From Monosiga brevicollis MX1 (Eukaryota > Opisthokonta > Choanoflagellata > Craspedida > Salpingoecidae), in assembly GCF_000002865.3 (NCBI RefSeq), contig NW_001865048.1, positions 314,487 to 334,450 on the forward strand: a stretch of 19,964 bases of DNA, in the 5' to 3' direction. Positions within the stretch are counted from its first letter, which is position 1; the number at the start of each line of letters is the position of its first letter. The position numbers and the translations under genes are program-made. Below, one piece after another: positions 8,201 through 17,800 of this stretch. The notes beneath the pieces were generated by a model. It made no database searches. It was not told where the DNA came from and was given only the letters and a program-made list of their open reading frames with translations.

Positions 8201-10805
8201 TTGTTGTGCAAGCTAGACCACGCTTCAAATCGATTTCGGGTAAGTTGTAGGCAACAATGCGACTTTTTCTACATTGAGGCCCTCCATATGATTTGTCAAC
8301 CTTACGCAGCGCCACATCAGCTCGTGGCTACCATTGTAGCCACTGCCACCCTGAGGAGCAGCCAAGGCATACTTTGGGCTCTCTTGGACATGGGCTTGAG
8401 TACACACGAGTACGCAAACACCGTGGATGAGGCGATGTGGTTTCCCTGCTCTCTGCCTCAGGCGCTCTCTGTCTTGCCTCGCTGGTCTAGATATGCCTGT
8501 CATGCGCATGAGGCACATGTGCAGCTGTTCCGCGCGCAAGCATCCCCACCAAGCCTAATACCCACCTCTTTGAACAGAGAGAAGCATGCAACCAGGGCAA
8601 CACCAGCATCTGCTGACCTCGATGTGTCGCGCATCGACCTGTTCGACGCCACCAGAGCAGACCACGCACTAACTCGGGACACTGCAAAGTGTTATATTCA
8701 GCCTGGAGAGTCAGAAGACCAAGATGATGTCCTCGAACGCTCCATGGAAATGGCTCTTCATCGCGTCAAGGTGTGCTCTTGGCCACCCTGATCCCAGGGG
8801 ATCTGCCCTTGCCGCTTCCGCCTGACCCAGGCATGCTTCTGTGCATGAACCAACAGAACCGTCTCTCATTGCAAGATTCGCGCATGACCGAGTTGGTTGA
8901 TGTATACGAGGCGCGTCTTCAAGCACAAAGTCACCAATTGACACAGACACAAGCAGCGCTCGAAGCTCAATTGCGGGAACTTCAGGCCACTCAACGGTAC
9001 GCGAACCACGTGTGACTCAGATCATGGGGCCTGTTAAGCCTCACGTGTGTGTCACCGAGCGCAGGCGCTGCCACGAGATGGGAGAACAATTACAGCACCA
9101 AGGCCAACGCGAAACACAGCTTCGGCATCAATTGATGGTAAGTGTACGTCTCTGGTGATGAGACGCTTTCCACAGACAGAGACACCCAGATTGTTGAATG
9201 TCGAGTTTGAGGAAGGGAGGAAGGGAGGAAGTGACTTGGCGTGTTGACGTTCTTCCTTTTTTTTCTTTTTTTTCTTTTTTTCTCTTTTTTTTCTTTTTTT
9301 CTTTTTTTTTTTTGTTTTTGCTTTCACTTTGATGCTCATGCTGAACGGTTACATATGCAGAAAGCAGATGCGGAGCGCGTGGCCATGGAGCGTGAATTTC
9401 AAGAGCAGTATGAGCGTGTTCATCACCTACAGTATGAGCATGAGTGCTTTGTTGCGGAATTGGACCAACTGTCATCTGTTAAGGAACAGCTGCGCGAGGC
9501 TGTGAGTGTGGCGCATGGCGAGCGAGCACGGCGTGAGGAGGCTGTGGTCGAGCTTTTGGCCTTGCGGACTCGCTCCAGCGAACGAACTTTGAAGTTGGAG
9601 GTGGGATACCTTTCCAGAATTACTCGCATTCATTGTCTCTCCCTTGCTGCAAGACAAATTCTGACTGATGCATTGTCATGTGGCTTTCTTGTCTGCTGAA
9701 ACCAGGCTTCAGAGAAGCAACTGGCTGAAGCCAAGAACAAGTGTGAAGCCAAGGATCAGCAGGTTAGTTCTGGCAGCCACCGAATCAAACATGGTCAATG
9801 GGAAAGCTGACCTGGTATCTGCCGTCGCATGTGTGGCAATGGCAACACGCCGGTCCCGTGTGTTTGTGCCAGCTGGCTGGTCTGCAACAGGAGTTGGCGA
9901 GCTTGCGCCTGGAACGTAGCCGTTTGATGGAGCTCGCACAAGGTACTGCTCGGATCTGTCAAACAGGATTTGGTTACACTAGCTGTTGTCAAAATCAAAA
10001 CGATTTTTCCTGACTCGATTTGCTTGTGCACCATGGCAGGCAAACAGAGCGAGGCCGATAAATTACATCGAGCGCTAGGTGATGAGCAGCGCCAGCGTGC
10101 CGAGCTTGACGCTGAGGTTCAGAGCTTGCGTGCATGGCAAACACAACGATTGGCACTGGAGCAAACCCAGCTCACTAAAATGGCTCGGCAGGAGTCGGAA
10201 TTGGAGGTGCTTGACCCTGGCCTCAATCTTCATGCACTCTTCTACTTGCAGTGCACTTTGACTCACGCGGTTCAATGTGGCTCTGATAGAACCTACGCCA
10301 GACCATAACCAAACTCAACCAGGCTAAAGAGGATGCGGAAGCTACTGCGCAGCGAGCAGCCGACATGATTGCCACCATTCATCGTATGTTCAAAGTTGCC
10401 TCACGCATTCAATTTGCCCAGTTGGGGCTCTTTTGTGGAACCCATACAAGGATGGCACCACAGAGAAATAGGGGAGAGGCACACCTGACGTTGTTGATAA
10501 TCGTTTTGAAGCTTTGATTCTTTTTGTTGCTGCTGTTGTTGTTGAGTTGCTTGTTCGGCTTGTTCTTCATGTTCTTGATCTTCTTTCGGTTCATATTTCT
10601 TGGGATTGTTGGTTGTCTTGTTTGGCGTCTTGCTTGCCTGCTTCTTCTTGTCGTCGTTTTGATTTTTCATTTTATTTTTTTATTTCTTTTCCTTTTGGAA
10701 AAGGCATGTTCGTCTTGCCGTGGCAGCGCCAGAATCTTTCTGCTCGCTTTTGACTGCTTGAATGCAGCCGAGACCGATGGCGTCTCGGTTTCAGCGTATT
10801 CTTGA
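5163..10805 (+). CDS. CIP2A: CIP2A-like protein: helical-repeat N-terminus plus C-terminal coiled coil
   Basis: In animals CIP2A inhibits PP2A and, with TOPBP1, tethers broken chromosomes in mitosis. Proposed exons: 5163-5210, 5314-5421, 5523-5618, 5701-5872, 5974-6011, 6258-6316, 6434-6901, 7001-7085, 7237-7344, 7449-7559, 7639-7710, 7761-7956, 8038-8094, 8213-8239, 8340-8770, 8857-8996, 9065-9137, 9361-9600, 9706-9762, 9873-9942, 10040-10206, 10290-10383 and 10768-10805. Phases agree throughout, giving about 984 residues (human 905). Hallmarks: an armadillo-like helical N-terminal half; ARPRFKSISATATL, which aligns without gaps to the human DPRLITPL segment; MTELVDVYEARLQAQ, matching DIMDVYEMKLSTL at the coiled-coil start; about 280 residues of heptads; ADMIATIH near the end, then a PET..-type tail. 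Unsure: start (5163 or 5181), start of exon 3, the last exon. Confidence 0.8.
5215..5300. repeat. (CT)n repeats in the first CIP2A intron
   Basis: Two CT blocks (5215-5243 and about 5266-5300) lead up to the CAACAG splice acceptor at 5313. The second block is well placed to be the polypyrimidine tract of that intron (5211-5313). Confidence 0.85.
6057..6096. repeat. CA / CACT repeat in a CIP2A intron
   Basis: CA repeat followed by four ACTC-type tetranucleotides within the 246-nt intron 6012-6257. Confidence 0.8.
7136..7220. repeat. Two (TTTG)n blocks in a CIP2A intron
   Basis: GTTTGTTTG-type blocks at about 7136-7160 and 7202-7219 in the intron 7086-7236. The second is close to the 3' splice site and may double as its U-rich tract. 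Confidence 0.8.
9249..9318 (+). repeat. 70-nt T-rich (T6-9C)n tract in a CIP2A intron
   Basis: Runs of 6-12 T separated by single or few C, inside intron 9138-9360 and 40 nt before its acceptor. It is an unusually long polypyrimidine tract and prone to length change. Confidence 0.85.
10384..10767 (+). other. Large last intron of CIP2A with T-rich and TTG/CTG-repeat content
   Basis: This 384-nt stretch carries no recognisable exon. It starts with a GTATGT donor after ADMIATIH and ends at AATGCAG. It contains TTG/CTG triplets (about 10523-10550), repeated TTCTTG words and a T-rich run (10660-10690). If the donor is not used, the frame continues about 40 codons to a stop, giving another C-terminus. 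Confidence 0.5.
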
Positions 10806-10885
10806 TGTGAGCTGATATTGCGCGCCCCTTGGCCTTGCTAACACGTAGAAATGAGTAGCAACCGGATGTGAAAGAATATGGCTCA
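10806..10885. other. 80-bp convergent gap between CIP2A and the coiled-coil gene
   Basis: Only 80 bp separate the proposed CIP2A stop (10803-10805) and the coiled-coil gene's stop (10886-10888, minus). The 3' UTRs must overlap or extend into each other's transcribed region. No AATAAA was seen. Confidence 0.55.
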
Positions 10886-13800
10886 CTACTGGCTCGAAGG
10901 GGTCTCGTCGAAGAAGAGTCCCATATGCTCCTTCTTGGAACTTTCAACCTTGGCTGCACTGTCGTCGCCGTCAAAGTCATATTCGGCAAGGCGGCTGCGT
11001 GTCTATGTGGGAAATGCGAACATAAGTGATACACGGTCGAATGAGCTGCTCGTGATAGCGCCGGCTTCATAATTGCCCGCTATCTTTCAGATCGACCTAC
11101 CGTCTTTTGGCGGTTGCGAAGCCGAAGCTGAGATCGCGCTGCTCCGCTGGCACTGTGCGCATTGGTAGCATTGGCAGGGGAGCGAATGCGCGCTGCCCGA
11201 GTGGTGTGAGGCGTGGCAAAGGCACGCGGGCGAAGAGCTGAGCTGCGTGCGCGCGTGGTCGTGGCTGCCTGCTTGCTGGCCGGTGTTTTGGTCATGGGGG
11301 TACGAGCTGTGGGTGTCTTGGCTGTGGGAGTATTGGTCCAGCCAGGGCGAGTTGATGACGCAACCGTTGGTGGGCTGGACGGCTGCACTGCCATAGACTC
11401 TTGACGATTGCTGCGCGCTGCTTGCTTTTCCAAGTGCGCAATCTGCCGCACGGACGAGAGGCAATGAGGTTTTGAGGATGCGAACAAGGGGAAGGTGGTG
11501 ATTCCCAAGATGGATTGCTGCTGCATACCTTGCTGTACGCGCTCTTCAAGCCTTCTTGCAGCACCTTGGTGCGTTCGTGTGCTTTCTCCAATTCTGCCTG
11601 GCATTGCTCGAGCTGGTTTTGTGTAGCAGCACAGACGCAGGCGGCGCGAATCTGCTTCGTTTCTTCGTGTGCACGCTGGAGCTTCGCTCGCTCGGCATCA
11701 AGCTCCGCTTGCAGCGACTGGTAGGCGTCATTGGCCTCTTCGCGCTGTTTGGAGGACTGGTTTTTGACCATGTCAAGCTCAGCGTCAGCCTTGCACTTGG
11801 CAGCTTCCAGGGTTTGCAGGGTGTCCTGCAGCTTTTTGACACACTTTTGATCCTCGGCTTGACGCGCTGCGCGCGTGGTAGAGAAAGTGCTGTGCGTGAG
11901 TGAAATAATTAAGCAAGTTGTTCATATGTCATGACATGGTGCTTAAATCAACGACAGTCCCTGCTCCCTCTAATAAGTACCTTGGGTCAGTTGCAATTGT
12001 TCTTCAAGGGCTTTGCTCTTGTCGTCGACCTCCTGGAGTTTGTCCGCCGAGGCTTTGATTACTTGTTGTGCTTCCTGGAGAGCACGCTCTGCCGAACCAC
12101 AAAGATGTTGTCAATGGTCGCACGAAAGCAAGGGTAAACAAAAAGACTGATTCGCGCAGGTAGCGATGGCACAAACCGGAGGATGAAATTTCATCTGCTT
12201 TTTCGCGGGCTGCGGCTTCATGTGTGGCAATGGCCCTTTTCAAGTCTTCGTGCTCTACCACCAGCTTGTCATGTGCAACATTCAATGCCTCGAGTGTCGC
12301 CCCTAAGCGTGCCTCAGTAGCCTGCGCCTCGCTCTGCATGTTCACCAAGGTGGCCTGATGTTCTGCGAGCAATTGATCTTTCTCTGTGCGCAGAACTATG
12401 CAAGCGTGCAAGCAGGCAGGTTGAGTATTTTTTCCCTTTTTTCTTCGTATTTTTCTTGGTTTTTTTTTTTTTTTTTTTTAATGATACCTTGCAGAGTCTG
12501 AGCAAGAATGCCATACGTTTGTGACAAAGCGAGCGGATGGCATGACTTGACGTACTTGAGTTTTCCTCAGCTTGGGCATCTCGCTCTTTGATGCATGTCT
12601 CCAGTTTTTGTTTCCAGTCGGCCACTTGTGCTTCCGAGTCAAGCAGAAACTGCTCCTTTTGCTTCATCTCCTCGAGAACTTGAGACTTGGACGCCTCCAA
12701 CTCGCTTTTGGCGAGCTCAAGCAGCTCAATCTCTTGCCCTACAACGTGTCAGAGCAGAGCAACAGCAACTTATCATTGGTGCCAAAGCAAATTCTTAAAG
12801 AATTAGAAACCAAAAAAAAGAAATCAAAAACAGAAGAGAGTTGAGGTGAAGCCACTCTATGATACTTAGCTTACGCAGTTTGGCTGCAGTGGTACGCTGA
12901 AGCACACCCTCCTCCTCGAGTCGGGCTTGTGTTTCTGCTTGCTCTTGCAAGCGCTGCTCGAGCTGCACACGCTCGGCAGCAGAGGCCTCAATCGAGGCTT
13001 GCCGTGCCTGCACTTCAGCTTCAGCCGTCCTTAGTTGATCTAACAATGACAAAAGATTGATGAACGCGCCATGGCGTACATCAGCAGCAGGTCAGTAGGG
13101 CTCGACAGCTTCGACTTAGCATTCGGTGGTGACAGACCGACGGTTGCTTCGTGGCGCTCTGCCCAAGCCTTGACATCCTGGACCAGGCGACTGTTATCCA
13201 CTGAGAGCCGGCTGGCCTCATGCTGACTCGTATTCAAGTCGAGGGCCATGGCACTGAGTTTGTTGCGAGCTGCTTGCAGCTCAGCGTCCAAATCTGCCTC
13301 GCGCCCTAGAAGTCACGTCCGAGACGAACACTGATGAGGTTGAGTAGGGAATGTTCGCGCCCCAATATCACATCAGAAGCAAAGCAAGAAGGTGTCGATC
13401 CGATGGCATGCCAAACTGAGAGGTGATCCCATGAGGGCACGATACAGACGTTGAAGGGCTGTCATGTCTCCACTTATAGCTTCAAGCTGGCTTTCGAGGT
13501 TGGCACGCGTTTGAATCACGCGCTCGGCGAGCTGGGCGCTGGTAGCCACCTCTTTCTGCACCAACTGAAGTTGTTGGCACGCTTCTTCATGCTTCTCCTC
13601 GACTGTTTTGAGCTAAGCACGGTTAAACAAGCGCGGATAGGCGACATGGATGAAATGGCGTACCCCCCCCGGCAATAGAGGTATGCATATTTGCTGTCAG
13701 GTTTTACGAATGTCGTCGTCCAGTAGGCTCGACTATGATAACGAAAGAGCGGATATGACGCCTGCAGTTACCTTCTCAGTCAGGTTGGTCAGCTGGGCAT

Positions 13801-14812
13801 CTCGAGTTTCCAGGGCCACGGTGAGGGTATCTCGATGAGCCTAGTTTCAACCAAGCCCAGACAAGTTGTGGGGGGGCAGGGCCGGGGAGAGGAGAGGGGG
13901 CGGAAGTGAAATCGGGGCCATCACATGAGAGAGAGTCATGGGCAAGAAGTTTATTTTTATTTTTTTTTTTTTGGAGGGGGGGGGGGAATAGGGCTTCACC
14001 GTCACTTGGAGGAGATTGCGTTGCAGTGTCTTGGTTTGCTGCTCCTGCTCCTGCGCCACAGTCTGCCACTTGTCAGCCACGCCCTGAAGGACGTTTTTTT
14101 CTTGGAGCAAGTCCTGAATTTGCGATTGGATGCGGGCCGAAATGCTTTTGCCTTGCCCCACTCGCTGGTGCTGGTGCTGGGCACCACCTGCCAACGCTGT
14201 GGCCATGTTGCCTGTGTTGTGTCTCAAGGCAGACCCAACAACCCGCCGCCTAATGATGTTCAGGTTGCTCTGCGTTTCGCCGCCGCCACCGTCAAATGCT
14301 TGAACAACCTTTGCCCGATCAGTGGAAATGGATCTTCCAACCAAACACAAGCGTCACCATCACAGAGACGCGCAGAAAATTGTCGACAAACATTGCGTAA
14401 AATTCCCGCCAAAAACTGTCAGATGATTGAGGCTTGGAACTCAGATATCCTCACTCCGTTCGCAACAGTATCTGACATTCGCATGTGTGTGCGGGAGAGG
14501 GAAGGGAGAGCACGCGGCTCACGTTCTGTGTGTGTGTGTATGTGCGTGTGTGTGTGTTCGCTGCATTTCTCTCGGCTTTGGCAGCGCAAGCGGGGGTGTC
14601 TGGTGGATTGTCCAGTCTTGTCTTGCTAGCGTTGGTGAGTGCTTTTGCATGGGTTGCTGGTTGAGCGTGTAACGTGGCGTGTCTTGAGCAGGGGGCAGTC
14701 TGAGCTTTTGATGGGAGATGGTGTTGCTGTACCTGCTTTGCAACACGTGTGCGTTGTGCATTCGCTCGGACCAGCCTGGGCACTCACCCTTCCTCTCGCT
14801 CTTCGATGGCAT
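10886..14812 (-). CDS. Long coiled-coil protein with TP-rich basic tail, family not recognised
   Basis: Proposed exons (minus): 14812-14788, 14298-14000, 13840-13772, 13612-13450, 13305-13138, 13039-12875, 12738-12556, 12395-12177, 12088-11981, 11866-11529, 11442-11101 and 11002-10886. All phases agree and total 732 codons. From about residue 65 to 570 it is almost continuous heptad-like, Glu/Gln/Ala/Leu/Lys-rich coiled coil. Next comes a Ser/Thr/Pro/Arg/Ala-rich basic region with four tandem TPxxK/R pentapeptides, then a charged C-terminus with EYDFDGDD and HMGLFFDETPSSQ. The first exon (MPSKSERK) is inferred from an ATG plus GTGAGT donor and phase match; the first ATG inside exon 2 is at 14206. 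Donors of exons 2, 4 and 6 have alternatives that keep phase. The architecture resembles mitotic, centrosomal or filament-scaffold proteins, but I could not assign a family. Confidence 0.72.
11272..11331 (-). repeat. Four tandem TPxxK/R pentapeptide codon repeats
   Basis: Within the eleventh exon of the coiled-coil gene, 60 nt encode TPTAK, TPTAR, TPMTK and TPASK back to back. Each unit is a Thr-Pro followed by a basic residue, the kind of site used by proline-directed kinases such as CDKs. Codons differ between units, so the protein repeat is older than a fresh DNA slippage. Confidence 0.85.
12424..12479 (+). repeat. Poly-T tract in a coiled-coil gene intron
   Basis: T-rich run ending in about 19 consecutive T (12461-12479), inside intron 12396-12555 of a minus-strand gene. 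The transcript therefore carries poly-A, not a pyrimidine tract. Confidence 0.85.
13870..13986 (+). repeat. G-run cluster, T-run and G11 homopolymer in an intron
   Basis: The plus strand has four G-runs (7, 3, 4 and 5 G) between 13870 and 13900, matching a loose G-quadruplex pattern. A T-rich run (13951-13972) and an 11-G homopolymer (13976-13986) follow. All lie in the intron 13841-13999 of the minus-strand coiled-coil gene, so the Gs are on the template strand. Confidence 0.75.
14299..14787 (-). other. Proposed long first intron of the coiled-coil gene
   Basis: 489 nt, by far the longest intron in the window if the first exon is right. It carries a TG repeat (14525-14558). No other exon is recognised in it. 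If the gene instead starts at 14206, this stretch is upstream region. Confidence 0.4.
14525..14558. repeat. (TG)n repeat with TA and CG interruptions
   Basis: About 17 TG units, between the coiled-coil gene's proposed first and second exons. Confidence 0.9.
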
Positions 14813-14892
14813 CTTTGTGAATTTTTGGCGGTGTGCACTAGGCATCTCAAGTGTTTGCGCTCCAAGGAAAAAAAAATCAAAACACCAGAGAG
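14813..14892. promoter_or_regulatory. 80-bp head-to-head gap before NAT10
   Basis: Lies between the NAT10 ATG (14893, plus) and the proposed first ATG of the coiled-coil gene (14812, minus). It has an A-rich run (14869-14884) directly upstream of NAT10. If both starts are right, 5' UTRs overlap or the two genes share a very compact bidirectional promoter. Confidence 0.4.
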
Positions 14893-17800
14893 ATGGTGAA
14901 GAAGAAAGTGGACTCGCGGGTCCGCACACTCATTGAGAACGGCGTGCATAATGGCCATCGGTCCATGTTTGTCCTCGTCGGCGACAACGGTCGTGACCAG
15001 GTACGGTCGGCGCGAGTCTTTTATCATGGCTGCTGTGCTTTGAATTGTACCCGTCCTCGTGTCTTGCGCACTGCCCGTATCATAAAGTCATGTTACTGAC
15101 ATTGGTGTGTTGCGATAGGTTGTCAACCTCCACCACATGCTCTCCAAGGCTTCTATCAAGGCCCGTCCCTCAGTTCTGTGGTGCTACAAAAAGGAGCTCG
15201 GCTTCACCACGTGCGTACAATGAGCAATCATGGGATGCCACCGCATCAGCTGCTGTATGGTGTCTACTCAGCGTTGCTTCTCTGTTGGATGGCATGCACA
15301 CATTCATGACGCTCTCAATTCTAGGCACAAGAAGAAGCGCATGCAGGAGCTGAAGAAAAAGATCAAATCAGGCTTGATTGATCCGGACCGTGGGGACCCT
15401 TTTGATCTTTTCATTGCCTCAACCGACATTCGTTATTGCTACTACTCTGATACTCACAAGATTCTGGGTAGCACGTATGGCATGCTTGTCCTGCAAGACT
15501 TTGAGGTGCGCCCTATTGGTTTCAAAGCGATCATTGGATACCTGATGCGACTAGTCCACAGCGCTCATCGTCACCGGCCGGCGGCATGCTTGGGGGAATG
15601 GGGCGCCTAGGCCGTTACTCCCAATTTGTTGGCTCGAACGATCGAAACTGTCGAGGGAGGCGGCGTAGTTGTGCTCCTGTTGCGTTCCGTCAAGTCCCTG
15701 CAACAGCTGTACACCATGACCATGGTACGTACTTTGAGTGACTGCGTGGGAATGGGCTTTTGCCAGCGATGCGAGTTGTCCTCATGAATTTCCTTACAAT
15801 GCCCTGCTGCTTGCAACCACAGGACGTGCACTCTCGGTACCGCACCGAAGCCCACCAGCACGTGGTGCCCCGATTCAATGAGCGCTTCCTGTTGTCGCTC
15901 AAGGCCATGCCCACCTGCTTGATGCTTGACGACCAGCTGGACATCATTCCTTGGGCCCGCCAAACGCTGCGCATCGAGCCTGCACCCCGCCACGAGGAGA
16001 GCGTGGATCCAAATGAGACCGAGCTCAAGGAGCTCAAGCAATCTTTGGCCGGTTCGTCTGGATGGAGCCAGCTTTGCGTGGGCACTGACGACCGCTCTGT
16101 AGCTTTGGTCCAGCCAGAGCGCACACGTTTATTCACGTGTGAACACTCGTGCCGTTTGCTGCCTATAGACACCCAGCCCGCGGGGTCCCTGGTCGCCCGT
16201 GCTCGCACGCTTGATCAGGCTGCCGCTCTTCTCAAGTTTGTTGAGGCAATTTCGGAGAAGACGCTTCGCAGTACCCTGACCCTTACTGCGGCGCGTGGTC
16301 GTGGCAAGTCTGCCACACTTGGCCTCAGTATTGCGGCCGCTATTGCCTATGGGTGCGCCTTTTGTGTTTCCATCTCTCTTCTTTCGGCGTCCTTTGCCCA
16401 CCTCGCACTTTCACGCTTGCCTTCTTACCACGTTGTCTTATCGCTCGATCTATTGATGTTGGTGCGGGTGCTGGACACGTTCTTTTTTGCAGCTACTCAA
16501 ACATTTTCGTCACCTCGCCGACACCAGAGAACTTGAAAACGGTCTTTGAATTTGTCTTCAAAGGCTTTGATGCTCTCAACTACCAGGTATCGTTGCATAC
16601 GTGATTGCGAACTATGCTTCTGCGAACCCCATGGGTTGTTTCTTTCAAACCCTCTTGGTCGCCATTCCTAACATTGAGCTTGCTATGTAGGAGCATGCCG
16701 ATTACGAAATTGTGCAATCGACCAACCCCGACTTCAACAAGGCCATCGTGCGCGTTAATGTGTTCACAAAGGAGCATCGTCAAACGATCCAGGTTTAGCC
16801 TCATGTTCCTTGTGCTCCTTGCTTGCTGCCAGTGGAAGGCGTGTCGATGCAGTGTTCTCACCATTTGCTTGGGCTGTGATTGTGCTCGTGACCACGCACA
16901 GTACATTCAACCACAAGATGCAGTGAAGCTTGGTCAAGCCGAGCTCGTCGTGATTGATGAGGCGGCAGCCATTCCTCTTCCTCTCGTCAAGGAACTGATT
17001 GGCCCATACCTCGTCTTCATGGCCTCCACCGTCAACGGGTACCAGCTTGCCACTTGCATAAAGCTATCAGCAGCCAGCGTCAAGGGCCAGCTTGTGTCAT
17101 GATGTCCGGCCGCAATCTCATGGAGACGTTGTGACTCTTAGCTATGAGGGTACCGGACGCTCCCTTTCACTCAAGCTGATCAATCAATTGCGCAAGGAAA
17201 GCGCCCCGGTACGTTGGTCAGGCAGTATCTGCTTTCAACTTGCCCGCCCGAGCAAGTTGATCCCTTGTTTTGAATGTCAAACTAACTTCTCCTTCCTTCT
17301 CCACCATCCCCATCTGGAACACATGCGCCAGGCTGCACGTGATAACAGCGCCAGCAGCCGTCATCTGCGAGAGCTGACTTTGGACATTCCCATCCGGTTC
17401 GTCATTGTTTTGTGGATGTACAAGTGTAGCTCCTCAGAGCGCGATTTTTTTTTTTCTTTGCCTTATTCAAGCGGTGCCTCGACTCGATATTTGCTCATTT
17501 CCTTTTCAACCCAACTTTTTCACAACCCTCTATGGTTCAGTTATCGCGCCAACGACCCTGTGGAAAAGTGGCTGAATGGCCTGTTGTGTCTTGATGCCAC
17601 GTTGGGCGATGCCACGACGACAGCAAGTCCCCATCCCAGCAAGTGCGACCTTTACTCGGTCGAGCGGGATGCACTCTTCTCTTACAACAAGGTGAGTGCC
17701 TCTGATTCATGGCGTGGGTGGTATTGGCTTTGGCAAATCACTCTCCTTTGAGCTCGGCTTTGAAATTATCATCAGGCTCACGCGTCGCATGTGCCCATGC

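Noticed and set aside
8125-8212. Extending the 27-nt CIP2A exon (8213-8239) leftwards to an earlier AG
   Set aside because: The frame allows it, but the extension would insert about 24 residues where human CIP2A aligns without a gap, and the segment is pyrimidine-rich like a 3' splice-site tract.
8240-8339. Continuous coding reading through this segment of CIP2A
   Set aside because: The frame is open, but a GTAAGT donor and GTAG acceptor 100 nt apart give a spliced product that aligns without gaps to human CIP2A, so it was called an intron.
8857-10383. TSC1 (hamartin) or a generic golgin as the identity of the CIP2A-like coiled coil
   Set aside because: Neither explains the DVYEARL and MIATIH landmarks or the aligned segment in the helical half; CIP2A explains all three.
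10401-10670. Minus-strand Gln/Lys/Asn-rich frame within the last CIP2A intron
   Set aside because: Low-complexity translation of TTG/TTC repeats, with no flanking splice-consistent exons.
14206-14350. Start of the coiled-coil protein at a non-ATG codon near 14350
   Set aside because: No ATG exists in that frame before 14206; the phase-matched upstream exon at 14812-14788 is a simpler explanation, though still unproven.
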